Source of the DNA: Planctomycetota bacterium
GTDB lineage: Bacteria; Planctomycetota; PUPC01; JACPCR01
Length of the DNA: 18,307 bases
NCBI GenBank assembly: GCA_030740295.1
Contig: JASLXP010000010.1
Location: 1-18,307, forward strand
Reading direction: 5' to 3'
The notes beneath the pieces are model-generated. The model searched no databases and was not told the origin of the DNA. It saw nothing but the letters and a program-made list of their open reading frames with translations. Numbering within the stretch: the first letter of the stretch is position 1; each line of letters begins with the position of its first letter. Below, piece after piece: positions 5,388-11,890 of the stretch. The translations under genes were made by a program, and so were the position numbers.

Positions 5388-8313
5388 GAAGCCAGTGACC
5401 TTCGGGCATGAGGAAGGCCATCCAGTTCTTCACGCCGCGGACTGTGCCGTCTGCGTCGACGCCGAGGACGGCGACGGTCTTCGTCTCGGGCAAGCGCTTG
5501 ATACGGTAGTCGCCCCTGCCCGGGTAGCCCTTGTCCAGTTGCCATCTCTGCGCGCGAAGGAGCTCGGCAACGGGCTTGTCCGCGGCCTGACCGACGAGGA
5601 TCCTGACGCCGTTCACATCGTCGGGCCTGTCGGTCTCGCGAAGGGGCAGCCGTATGCCGGTGACGTCGGCGATTCGATCGGCGATCGACGTGGCCGCCTG
5701 TTTGACGGCTTGGCCGGCCTCGCGCGCGACGATGACAGTTGCACACGGCGCGCCCTCAGCGACCAGGTCAAACGCATGCCAGCGAACATGGATGTCGGAT
5801 TTCCGCGCATGCGGCTGCATCTCCTCAAGGAGTCCGACCAGGTAGCGCTTGGCCGCCTCGAGGTCGCGCGTGGCGGACGCCGAGACCGTCCGGATGTGGT
5901 ACTCAAGAGGGTCGCCGTCCTTCGGCTTGTGGTGATAGTCGACCGGGCGCGTGCCGATGGGGAAGGGGCTCCTCTCTGTGAACCACAATTCCCGCTCGTC
6001 CTCGATCTCGGCGAGACGCTGCTTCCACGCTCCCTGTGCGCGCGCCTTCATGCGCGGCAGGTACCACTCCACCATCCGGGCGAGGTTGGCGTCGTCAATG
6101 CCCTCGCGCGCGCCCTCCCAGTCGCTCGACGTCAGCATGTCGATGCTCAGGTCGCTCGTGTCTGACGCGCCGTACGCCAGCAGCCGTTCGCCCTGCACGC
6201 CGCCGAGTCGGAACCATTGGTTGCCGGTGAAATCGACGTAATAGAGCCACCCCTTCCAGATAGGCCCGGTCCGCCAGAAGTGCACCGGCGGCCGCTGATG
6301 AACGATGGACCAAGGGCCAAGCCGGCTGCCCACGTGGGGATTGCGGACCGCAAGGCCGGTCCCGCCGCGAGTAAATCCGACGATGCTGCCGGGCTCCAGT
6401 TCGGCCGAGCCTTCCTGGAGGAACCCCTGGAGGTTCGGGTACCCGTACTGGTACATCGATACGTCGCGCGTCCACGGCAGGAAGAGGCTCGTATCCTCGG
6501 GCTTCATCCATCCGGGAGTCGTCCAATGTGATCCGGGTCCCATTCCAGCCTGCACGTAGGCCTTGGCCCTTGGCAGGTAGTTCTTCCGGATGGTCGTCAT
6601 GGTGGGCTCGTCCGTCCAAAGGGCAAAGGCCATACCGTAGCCTCGCTCGTGAAGGTAATTCTGCATTTGAGCGTAGTAGTCAACATACGCGGCGCGCCAC
6701 TTATCGGGCCACCGCTCGAAGGGCGCGGTCACGTCGCACGTCTCGCCGGTGGCGGCGGCGGCCCACCAGGCGCCGGTTCGGATATCCTTGAGCGAGAGGT
6801 TGGTGATGCCGTGCCGTGTGAGGAGGTCGAGGCGCTCATTCCAGTGCCCGGTGAAGTCGAGTCGCGGCAACGGATTCTTGTCGCGCACGTGGCTGGAATC
6901 GCGCATGACGGTTCGGAGGGTTACGTTACTGTTGCGCAGCCGGATCCGGTTGACGTCGGGATACGAGATGTGCGCGTGATCGCATCGCTGACGTTGCATT
7001 TCTCGCATGAGGCGGACGTCGTCGCCGATGCCGCCGCCCCAGGTGCGCAACTGGACAACGCGCGGGTCGGGCATGCGGATAGGGGCGACGTTCACGCGGA
7101 TCGGCAGCGTGGCGAGCGTTTCGCCGCCGGCAGCCGCGAAGCGGAGGCGGCTTTCGTACGTCCCGGCGGCCATCCCGCGCGTATTGACCTGGACCCAGAT
7201 CGTCCGCGGCTCGAAAGGCTCGATCTCGAATGCGGGTTGGCCTTCGGGCGGCAGCGTCTCGGGCGGGAGAAGGTAGAAGGGGCCGCGCTTCGAGACGTCA
7301 GCCTTGGCGTAGTGCTTGGGCGCCTTCCTGGCAATGGCCGGCGCGCGGCCCATGACCAGCGCCCTGACGCGATCCGCGTTCTGCCGGGCGCCGAGGGGTG
7401 CGACCTCCACGGAAACCGGGCCGAGATCGTCCGGCGTCTGCACGCAGAAGAAGGTGGTATCGATCTCGTCGCGAACCGTGCGAACATCGAGGGCCGTCAG
7501 GACTTCGTCGGGCCGCGGGCCGGTCGGCTGCCAAATGAGACGGCGGTCATCCGATCCCGACCAATCCCGGTGCCAGAGGACAAGTCGCTTCCCGGGCGCG
7601 GCCTCGGCCATGAGCGACCGCGCTTGCGCCTCCTCGGTCAGCGGACCGGCGGCCATGACGATGTTCCGGTAGAGACGCATGTAAGCAGCCTTGAGTTTGT
7701 CGTTGCGCGCGTCATAGGGGCCGTAGGAGGAGAAGATGAACCGCCCCTTGCCAACCTTCGTGTACCCCAGCGTCGTCGCGCGTCCTTCACCCAGCAGGCG
7801 CGTGCCGGTGTGATCCAGCAGCCCATGATAGGTGCGCCGCCAGCCAGGATCGTCCACGGGCACGCCCCCGAAATAGGGGTTGTCTCTGTCGAAGACCTCG
7901 CCGGCCCAACGGTTCTTGTTGTATCCCCAGTTCTTCGCCTTGATCCAATCCATATTCTTGAACGGTCGGCCGAACGCGGTGTATGGGACGCCGTTGGTGG
8001 CGAGGACGTGGCCGCCTCGATCCAGGTACCGTCGCATGGCCTCGATCTGTCCGGCGGTGAGCGCTTTGGGACTTGAGCGGAGCCAGGCGATGAGGCTGTA
8101 CTTCTCGAACTCGGACGGCTCGAGAAAGCTGCCGCAGTCCTCGGTCACGACGCCCAGCTTGTTCGTGACGTAGTACTTGAAGAACTTCACGTCGCCGCCG
8201 GAAGCGTTGCCATGGGCGACAATGGCGACGGGCTTCGGCGCGGTCCATGCGGCCGCCGTAAAGACGCACGACACGAGCACGGCGCGCAACGTGTAACCGC
8301 GTCGCAATCTCAT
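5377..8313 (-). CDS. Secreted multidomain glycoside hydrolase-like protein (ThuA-like N-terminus, DUF4091/DUF6067-type core), C-terminally truncated
   Basis: 978 aa with a signal peptide (residues 1-25, cleavage near AWTA). Residues ~28-235 look like a ThuA-like, class I amidotransferase fold (VAIVAHG, LDRGGHVLATNG, VGKGRFIFSSYGPYDARN). Residues ~250-430 are a beta-sandwich. Residues ~440-770 look like a TIM-barrel glycosidase core of the DUF4091/DUF6067 type, including FALWTDEP, where D568 and E569 are candidate catalytic acids. Residues ~865-965 (CATVIVAREAGQAVKQAA, DRIADVTGIRLPL, GVRILVGQAA) resemble the alpha-glucuronidase N-terminal-like domain that normally begins DUF4838 proteins; here it lies near the C-terminus. 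The ORF ends early at LLDP because of a 7-bp duplication. The start is supported by AAAGGAG 7 bp upstream. The substrate is not evident. It may be co-transcribed with the Kelch-like gene 210 bp upstream. Confidence 0.75.
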   Translation of the reverse strand: MRLRRGYTLRAVLVSCVFTAAAWTAPKPVAIVAHGNASGGDVKFFKYYVTNKLGVVTEDCGSFLEPSEFEKYSLIAWLRSSPKALTAGQIEAMRRYLDRGGHVLATNGVPYTAFGRPFKNMDWIKAKNWGYNKNRWAGEVFDRDNPYFGGVPVDDPGWRRTYHGLLDHTGTRLLGEGRATTLGYTKVGKGRFIFSSYGPYDARNDKLKAAYMRLYRNIVMAAGPLTEEAQARSLMAEAAPGKRLVLWHRDWSGSDDRRLIWQPTGPRPDEVLTALDVRTVRDEIDTTFFCVQTPDDLGPVSVEVAPLGARQNADRVRALVMGRAPAIARKAPKHYAKADVSKRGPFYLLPPETLPPEGQPAFEIEPFEPRTIWVQVNTRGMAAGTYESRLRFAAAGGETLATLPIRVNVAPIRMPDPRVVQLRTWGGGIGDDVRLMREMQRQRCDHAHISYPDVNRIRLRNSNVTLRTVMRDSSHVRDKNPLPRLDFTGHWNERLDLLTRHGITNLSLKDIRTGAWWAAAATGETCDVTAPFERWPDKWRAAYVDYYAQMQNYLHERGYGMAFALWTDEPTMTTIRKNYLPRAKAYVQAGMGPGSHWTTPGWMKPEDTSLFLPWTRDVSMYQYGYPNLQGFLQEGSAELEPGSIVGFTRGGTGLAVRNPHVGSRLGPWSIVHQRPPVHFWRTGPIWKGWLYYVDFTGNQWFRLGGVQGERLLAYGASDTSDLSIDMLTSSDWEGAREGIDDANLARMVEWYLPRMKARAQGAWKQRLAEIEDERELWFTERSPFPIGTRPVDYHHKPKDGDPLEYHIRTVSASATRDLEAAKRYLVGLLEEMQPHARKSDIHVRWHAFDLVAEGAPCATVIVAREAGQAVKQAATSIADRIADVTGIRLPLRETDRPDDVNGVRILVGQAADKPVAELLRAQRWQLDKGYPGRGDYRIKRLPETKTVAVLGVDADGTVRGVKNWMAFLMPEGHWLLDP

Positions 8314-8320
8314 GGCCTCT

Positions 8321-8327
8321 CTCCTTT
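8321..8327 (-). promoter_or_regulatory. Ribosome binding site of the 978-aa gene
   Basis: Read on the minus strand, AAAGGAG stands 7 bp before the ATG at 8313 and fixes the start. The rest of the 8314-8523 gap holds no other clear signal. A short plus-strand open stretch in it (about 8340-8457) has no identifiable homology. Confidence 0.7.
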
Positions 8328-8523
8328 CGCTCAGTCGACGAGTTGATCTCGGCCATCGAGAGCCTCGACGCCTGCAAGTGTGTCGCCCAGTTCATAGAGA
8401 AGCAACTCACCGTTGAGCAGTGGTTCGTAGCTCGCGCTGCCAGGGCTTACGTAGCGTGAAATGGCGCTCTGAAGAAGCCGGTGACTCGGGTACTACGGAC
8501 AGAGAGCTCCACGCGAGACGATC

Positions 8524-9498
8524 CTACCTCTCCCTCGTCAGTTTCCAGACATCGGGGAACATATTGTTGCCGGCGACCATCCACAAGGCATCGTCGTAGA
8601 CGAAGACGCTCGCTGCATGCCGGGGCGCCCAGGGCGTGTCGGCTAACTCGTGCCACTCAACGCCATTCGGCGAATACCAGACATCGTTCCGGTTGTTCCC
8701 GCTCACGTGCACGCCTTCGAGCATCCAGATGTTGCCGTCAAAAGCGGCGACCTCGTGGTAGGACCGCGATTTCCAGGGCGCGTGCTCGATGTGCAGTGTC
8801 CAATCCACGCCGTCTGCCGAGCTCCAGACCTCGTTGTAGCGTAGTCGAGTGGGCGTCGATGGCGTGTCGTAAGTTCCTCCACCGATAAGCCACATGCGTC
8901 CGTTCATGACAGCGCTTCCGCCAATCATCCCCCTGGGCGACCAGGGAGCGTTTTCGATCACCCGCTCCCATTCGACACCATCCGCAGAGCACCAGACATC
9001 GTTGTAGAACTTCTCGTCCTCACCTGCGAAGGCCGGCATGGTCTGCCCTCCCATGATCCAGATTCTTCCGTCGTGCACAACGGTGTAATGGAGCGCGCGG
9101 GGCGCCCATGGCACGCCGTCGTTGACCAGTTCCCAGTGGACGCCGTCTTCGCTGCTCCAGACGTCGTTCTGGTAGTGTCCCTGGTTGCAGTCTCCGCCGA
9201 CGATCCACATCCGGCCATTGTGAACCGCGTACCCGGCAGTATGTCTTCCTTCCCACGGCGCCTGGGGATTCTCCAGGGTCCAGTCTGCGCCGTCCGTCGA
9301 AGACCAGACCTCGCTGTTACAAATATTCGGGAAGTGCACTTTGTCTCCGGGATTCCATCCGCCGAGCAGCCACATCTTATCTTTGAAAGCCAATGCGCCA
9401 GCCCCGTCACGGCCGGCGAAACCTGCTTCGAGAGTGATGCAGGACCACCGGTATGGGGGTGTCTGCTGCTTAAAACTTGCTTCTGGTTTCGGGCTCAT
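8524..9498 (-). CDS. Six-bladed Kelch-like beta-propeller protein
   Basis: 324 aa made almost entirely of about six repeats of ~45-50 residues. The pattern is N-D/E-VW-S-x-DGV-x-W, then APW-x-x-R, then a strand ending GRMWIVGG. Examples are NDVWSSEDGVHWELV with GRIWIMGG and NDVWCSADGVEWERV with GRMWLIGG. The last blade closes with DVWKLTRER. This is the Kelch/galactose-oxidase-type propeller signature, with the glycine doublet and regularly spaced Trp. Five blades are strikingly alike. There is no signal peptide at the ATG (9498), which has GAGGG about 8 bp upstream, so the protein is either cytoplasmic or its start is misplaced. Such propellers may bind carbohydrate or act in sugar metabolism (sialate mutarotases are Kelch proteins), but no catalytic residues can be assigned. 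The neighbours are glycosidase-like genes on the same strand. Confidence 0.8.
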   Translation of the reverse strand: MSPKPEASFKQQTPPYRWSCITLEAGFAGRDGAGALAFKDKMWLLGGWNPGDKVHFPNICNSEVWSSTDGADWTLENPQAPWEGRHTAGYAVHNGRMWIVGGDCNQGHYQNDVWSSEDGVHWELVNDGVPWAPRALHYTVVHDGRIWIMGGQTMPAFAGEDEKFYNDVWCSADGVEWERVIENAPWSPRGMIGGSAVMNGRMWLIGGGTYDTPSTPTRLRYNEVWSSADGVDWTLHIEHAPWKSRSYHEVAAFDGNIWMLEGVHVSGNNRNDVWYSPNGVEWHELADTPWAPRHAASVFVYDDALWMVAGNNMFPDVWKLTRER

Positions 9499-9613
9499 TC
9501 TTTTCTACCCTCTTCTGTTTCGGTGACCGGCCGGACTGCACCTGGCTCATGGCGCCTGGCTGACCGCTGGTCCCCCCAAGCGGTTGCATCGGTACGCCAA
9601 TGGGCTGGCTCAT
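9470..9613 (-). CDS. Possible 47-aa Gly/Pro/Gln-rich ORF upstream of the Kelch-like gene
   Basis: The ATG at 9613 is preceded by GGGAGAGGAACG, an acceptable Shine-Dalgarno. The 47-residue product starts MSQPIGVPMQPLGG, is rich in Gly, Pro, Gln and Ser, and ends Lys/Arg-rich. It overlaps the first 29 bp of the Kelch-like gene in another frame, which would allow translational coupling. I recognise no family. It could be a leader peptide, a small structural protein or chance. Confidence 0.3.
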   Translation of the reverse strand: MSQPIGVPMQPLGGTSGQPGAMSQVQSGRSPKQKRVEKNEPETRSKF

Positions 9614-9699
9614 CGTTCCTCTCCCGGCCTGTGTCTCCCAGTACGCCAACTGAGTTTACCGGGGGAATACCGCGTCGCCTGGACCGGCGGGATGAATGT

Positions 9700-9894
9700 C
9701 TTTTGGTAGTTCCCGTTGTTCTGACAAGCCCCGGCTATGGTATCGTTGGATTTGCGGGTGTAGTCGCCATTGACGAGTCTGGCAAAGTAGCCGGCAGCAC
9801 ACCATTGCAAGAAGTGATCGCTGCGGGCAAAAGGTTGCAGGAGGAGAAATGCGATACCATCGAAGCCGCCTTTCTTGCCGCAAGAAAGACCTGA
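9700..9894 (+). pseudogene. Possible gene remnant, unrecognised
   Basis: A plus-strand frame ending at 9894 contains a protein-like stretch: GIVGFAGVVAIDESGKVAG, then LQEVIAAGKRLQEE and TIEAAFLAARKT. This strand-turn-strand plus helix pattern recalls small antitoxin-like or DUF5678-like proteins, but no family match can be claimed. No ATG with a ribosome binding site is found in frame, and the frame extends far upstream through the antisense of the Kelch gene. It is either a 5'-truncated small gene or coincidence. Confidence 0.25.
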
Positions 9895-10032
9895 TACTTG
9901 CGGGTTGGCCTGTCTGCGGATGCTTACGATGTTTGCGCAGGCATAAGCAGCATAGGCAGACCATCTGAAGCGGCGAGATTGGGTTTCGAGTAGAATACGA
10001 CGATTGCTGCAGGATATTTTCAGTCATTGAAG

Positions 10033-10040
10033 AAGGAGGT
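10033..10040 (+). promoter_or_regulatory. Strong Shine-Dalgarno of the antitoxin gene
   Basis: AAGGAGGT is a full anti-16S match 4 bp before the ATG at 10045. It selects that start over the upstream TTG at 10027, and suggests the antitoxin is translated much more strongly than the toxin. Confidence 0.75.
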
Positions 10041-10044
10041 GAAG

Positions 10045-10299
10045 ATGCAGATTGCCACGAGAGCCATTGAAACAACGGGCACTGTTGATGCCCAACAGAG
10101 GCTCCTCCTGGACGAGCCTCTGCCGGTCACCGGCTCGGCCCGCGTACGCGTTATCGTCCTCTTTCCGGACGAAGGCGAAGTCGAGGAATCAGATTGGCTC
10201 AAGGCCGGAGCAGACAATCCCGCTTTCGATTTCTTGACCGATGAAAAGGAGGACATCTATACACCTGCCGACGGAAGGCCTTTCGATGACCAGGGGTAA
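10045..10299 (+). CDS. Type II antitoxin (partner of MazF/PemK toxin)
   Basis: 84 aa, acidic in its C-terminal half. The N-terminal part is a short beta-rich segment (IETTGTVDAQQRLLLDEPLP, ARVRVIVLFPDE). The C-terminal tail (SDWLKAGADNPAFDFL, EDIYTPADGRPFDDQG) matches a pattern I associate with small antitoxins found directly before PemK/MazF toxins. These proteins bind and block the ribonuclease toxin through the flexible tail and usually repress their own promoter. The gene has a near-perfect ribosome binding site, and its last 14 bp overlap the toxin start, giving translational coupling. Start at 10045 chosen from the RBS. The fold family of the N-terminus (AbrB-like or other) is not resolved. 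Confidence 0.75.
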   Translation: MQIATRAIETTGTVDAQQRLLLDEPLPVTGSARVRVIVLFPDEGEVEESDWLKAGADNPAFDFLTDEKEDIYTPADGRPFDDQG

Positions 10300-10630
10300 A
10301 GTCGTCCTTGTGCCTTTTCCCTTTGATGACCTTTCTACAAGCAAGGTCCGCCCCGCCGCCTGCCTTACAGATCCCATCGGCCCGCACCGACATGTAGTCC
10401 TCGCCTTCATCACCAGCCGGATGCCTGACGATCTGTTGGAATCAGACGTGGTTCTGGATGTAGCGACTGTGGATTTCGCTGCCACTGGGTTGCGACAGTC
10501 CTCAACCCTCCGTCTTCATCGTCTGATGACTGTCAGCACGGCTATCATTCGACGTGAATTGGGACTTTTGTCGGGGAGCTTTCAGGACGAAGTAGCGGTC
10601 AAGCTGCGGGAACTTTTTGCGCTTGAATGA
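10286..10630 (+). CDS. MazF/PemK-family endoribonuclease toxin
   Basis: 114 aa, the normal size for the family. It opens with the MazF/PemK signature RGKVVLVPFPFDDLSTSKVRP (strand 1, loop, conserved Arg-Pro). It continues with the FITSRM strand, where Thr-Ser is a family hallmark, and then the segment DFAATGLRQSSTLRLHRLMT with the conserved Leu-Arg and Ser-rich turn. It ends in a C-terminal helix. The family cleaves mRNA, often at short specific sequences, and is held inactive by the antitoxin. The ATG at 10286 lies inside the antitoxin 3' end, with GGAAG about 10 bp upstream. Its stop is 50 bp from the convergent URO-D-like stop, with no clear terminator between. All motifs look intact. Confidence 0.88.
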   Translation: MTRGKVVLVPFPFDDLSTSKVRPAACLTDPIGPHRHVVLAFITSRMPDDLLESDVVLDVATVDFAATGLRQSSTLRLHRLMTVSTAIIRRELGLLSGSFQDEVAVKLRELFALE

Positions 10631-10680
10631 TGAATTATTCCCATTCGTGCTTCAGCGCCTTCTCTCGGCTCGTCCAAGTC

Positions 10681-11871
10681 TCAGGCTTCTTCAAGCCAAT
10701 CCATCGGGTACCGTCCCAGTTCCCGGGTGGTGTCCAGGAATGTCAGCATGTTCTCAGTTGGAGTGTCCGGAGCGATGGGGCTGCCTGCGCCCATGATGAA
10801 TCCACCTTCACTTGCCGCTGCTGCAAGTTGGCGCTTCGCCTCCTCCGCAACCTGTTCCCTTGAGCCCCGCGGGAGCAGATGCATGCCGTCCATGTTTCCG
10901 ACCAGTGCCTTGCGGTGCCCCACGCGCTTCTTGACCTCAGCGAGGTCCACGCGAAACCACTTCTTGCTCTCCTCGAACGCGAGCGCATCCACCTCCAACT
11001 GCAGCGCTTTATCGAGTTTCGACATGATGTCGCCACAGAAGTAATACATGCACGGCTTTCCGCTCTCCCTGATGGCCTTAGCGATCCTGACGTTTGGGCC
11101 GAATACGTATCGCTCGTAGTGTTCGGGCGAGATGTCATCCGTGTAGTATTCGTCGAACCAGAACCAATCCGCCTCTCCCGCCGACCCAACGGCCTTCAGG
11201 CGCTGCTCGACCGCACGCTCGATGAAATGTGCGAACACCTTCGGCTTGTCGTGCACGGCCATCATTGCCCCCTGATAGCTGAATGCGCCGATTGCAGACG
11301 CGAATGGAGTCGTGAAACCGGCTACCCGTGAAAGCTCTGATATCGCCTCCTTGTGCAGCACTCTCAGATCGGCGAAGGGGTCCTGTTCCGTTCGTTTGGG
11401 GGAGGGCGACGCCGAGGGCCTGGGCTCGAAGTGCCGGTCGACATCGGCCTCTGTGTCCAGCTTTGCCGTGCGATCCCAGTTTCCGTGGGGCCTGACCCCG
11501 TCCACTGATGGGCCGCTGCCGTCGTCGTACACGCGGACGGACTCCGCGTCCACGTATCGGACTACCAGATCAATGTACGCCCTGGTCAAGTCCTGGCATT
11601 CGACGGCCCGGATGTTTGGGAAGCCGAACTGGTAGTCCACCCGGCCGGTGAAGAGGTCCAGGGTCTGTTTGATGGCCCGGCGCCTGAGCTCCGCATCTTC
11701 CTGTGGATCGAAAGGGTACCGGTCTCGATCTCCCATGCGCCGCAGGTACTCGGCGAAGTACTCGAGGGTGGTGTGCCGATTGAGGTACATGCCGCTGTAG
11801 CAGAGGAAAGTCGGAACCATGTCCGGCGTCCCTCCTGTCAGTGCAGTCTGCATACGTTCGCGTGATGTCAT
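10681..11871 (-). CDS. URO-D/MtaA-fold protein, divergent (uroporphyrinogen decarboxylase superfamily)
   Basis: 396 aa with the typical N-terminus MTSRERMQTALTGGTPDMVP and the C-terminal hallmark PIAPDTPTENMLTFLD of the URO-D superfamily (haem-pathway decarboxylase and MtaA/MtbA-type corrinoid methyltransferases). It is not a standard HemE: context, length and motifs differ. In methyltransferase members a His-x-Cys motif and a later Cys bind zinc. Here the equivalent segment is YYFCGD, with Y277 in place of His and C279 kept, and the later position is S364 in GAGSPIAP. Metal-dependent methyl transfer is therefore doubtful or uses other ligands. No signal peptide, so cytoplasmic. It sits 19 bp after the 1419-aa gene with its Shine-Dalgarno touching that stop. 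Such divergent copies recur in carbohydrate loci of PVC-like bacteria, function unknown. Confidence 0.8.
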   Translation of the reverse strand: MTSRERMQTALTGGTPDMVPTFLCYSGMYLNRHTTLEYFAEYLRRMGDRDRYPFDPQEDAELRRRAIKQTLDLFTGRVDYQFGFPNIRAVECQDLTRAYIDLVVRYVDAESVRVYDDGSGPSVDGVRPHGNWDRTAKLDTEADVDRHFEPRPSASPSPKRTEQDPFADLRVLHKEAISELSRVAGFTTPFASAIGAFSYQGAMMAVHDKPKVFAHFIERAVEQRLKAVGSAGEADWFWFDEYYTDDISPEHYERYVFGPNVRIAKAIRESGKPCMYYFCGDIMSKLDKALQLEVDALAFEESKKWFRVDLAEVKKRVGHRKALVGNMDGMHLLPRGSREQVAEEAKRQLAAAASEGGFIMGAGSPIAPDTPTENMLTFLDTTRELGRYPMDWLEEA

Positions 11872-11883
11872 GCTTTGTGGTCG

Positions 11884-11890
11884 TCTCCTT
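11884..11890 (-). promoter_or_regulatory. Shine-Dalgarno of the URO-D-like gene abutting the upstream stop
   Basis: On the minus strand AAGGAGA directly follows the TGA (11891-11893) of the 1419-aa gene, 12 bp before the ATG at 11871. The arrangement favours translational coupling within an operon. The spacer is slightly long. Confidence 0.65.

Larger units (their letters stand above)
9614..10044. other. 431-bp region between minus-strand Kelch gene and plus-strand TA module
   Basis: No confident gene is present. The start sites either side diverge, so promoters for the antitoxin (plus) and for the Kelch-like gene or small ORF (minus) should lie here. No well-spaced -35/-10 pair could be assigned; TAGAAT at 9991-9996 is a candidate -10 only. 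A plus-strand open stretch at about 9700-9894 is listed separately. Confidence 0.4.

Noticed and set aside
5281..6165. Long plus-strand ORFs (294 aa here, 475 aa at 6649-8076) opposite the 978-aa gene
   Set aside because: They are antisense frames of a GC-rich gene; Arg/Gly/Val-rich sequence with no domain or RBS.
7241..7268. Third copy of the CCTTCG repeat
   Set aside because: CCTTCGGGCGGCAGCG followed by CTCGGGCGGG looks similar, but it lacks the shared GCTCAGGGCAGG block and encodes an unremarkable part of the glycosidase-like protein.
8340..8457. Short plus-strand coding remnant in the 8314-8523 gap
   Set aside because: The open stretch is short, has no start or RBS, and shows no family resemblance.
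9991..9996. Promoter -10 box for the antitoxin
   Set aside because: TAGAAT fits a -10, but no -35 element with proper spacing could be found, so no promoter is called.
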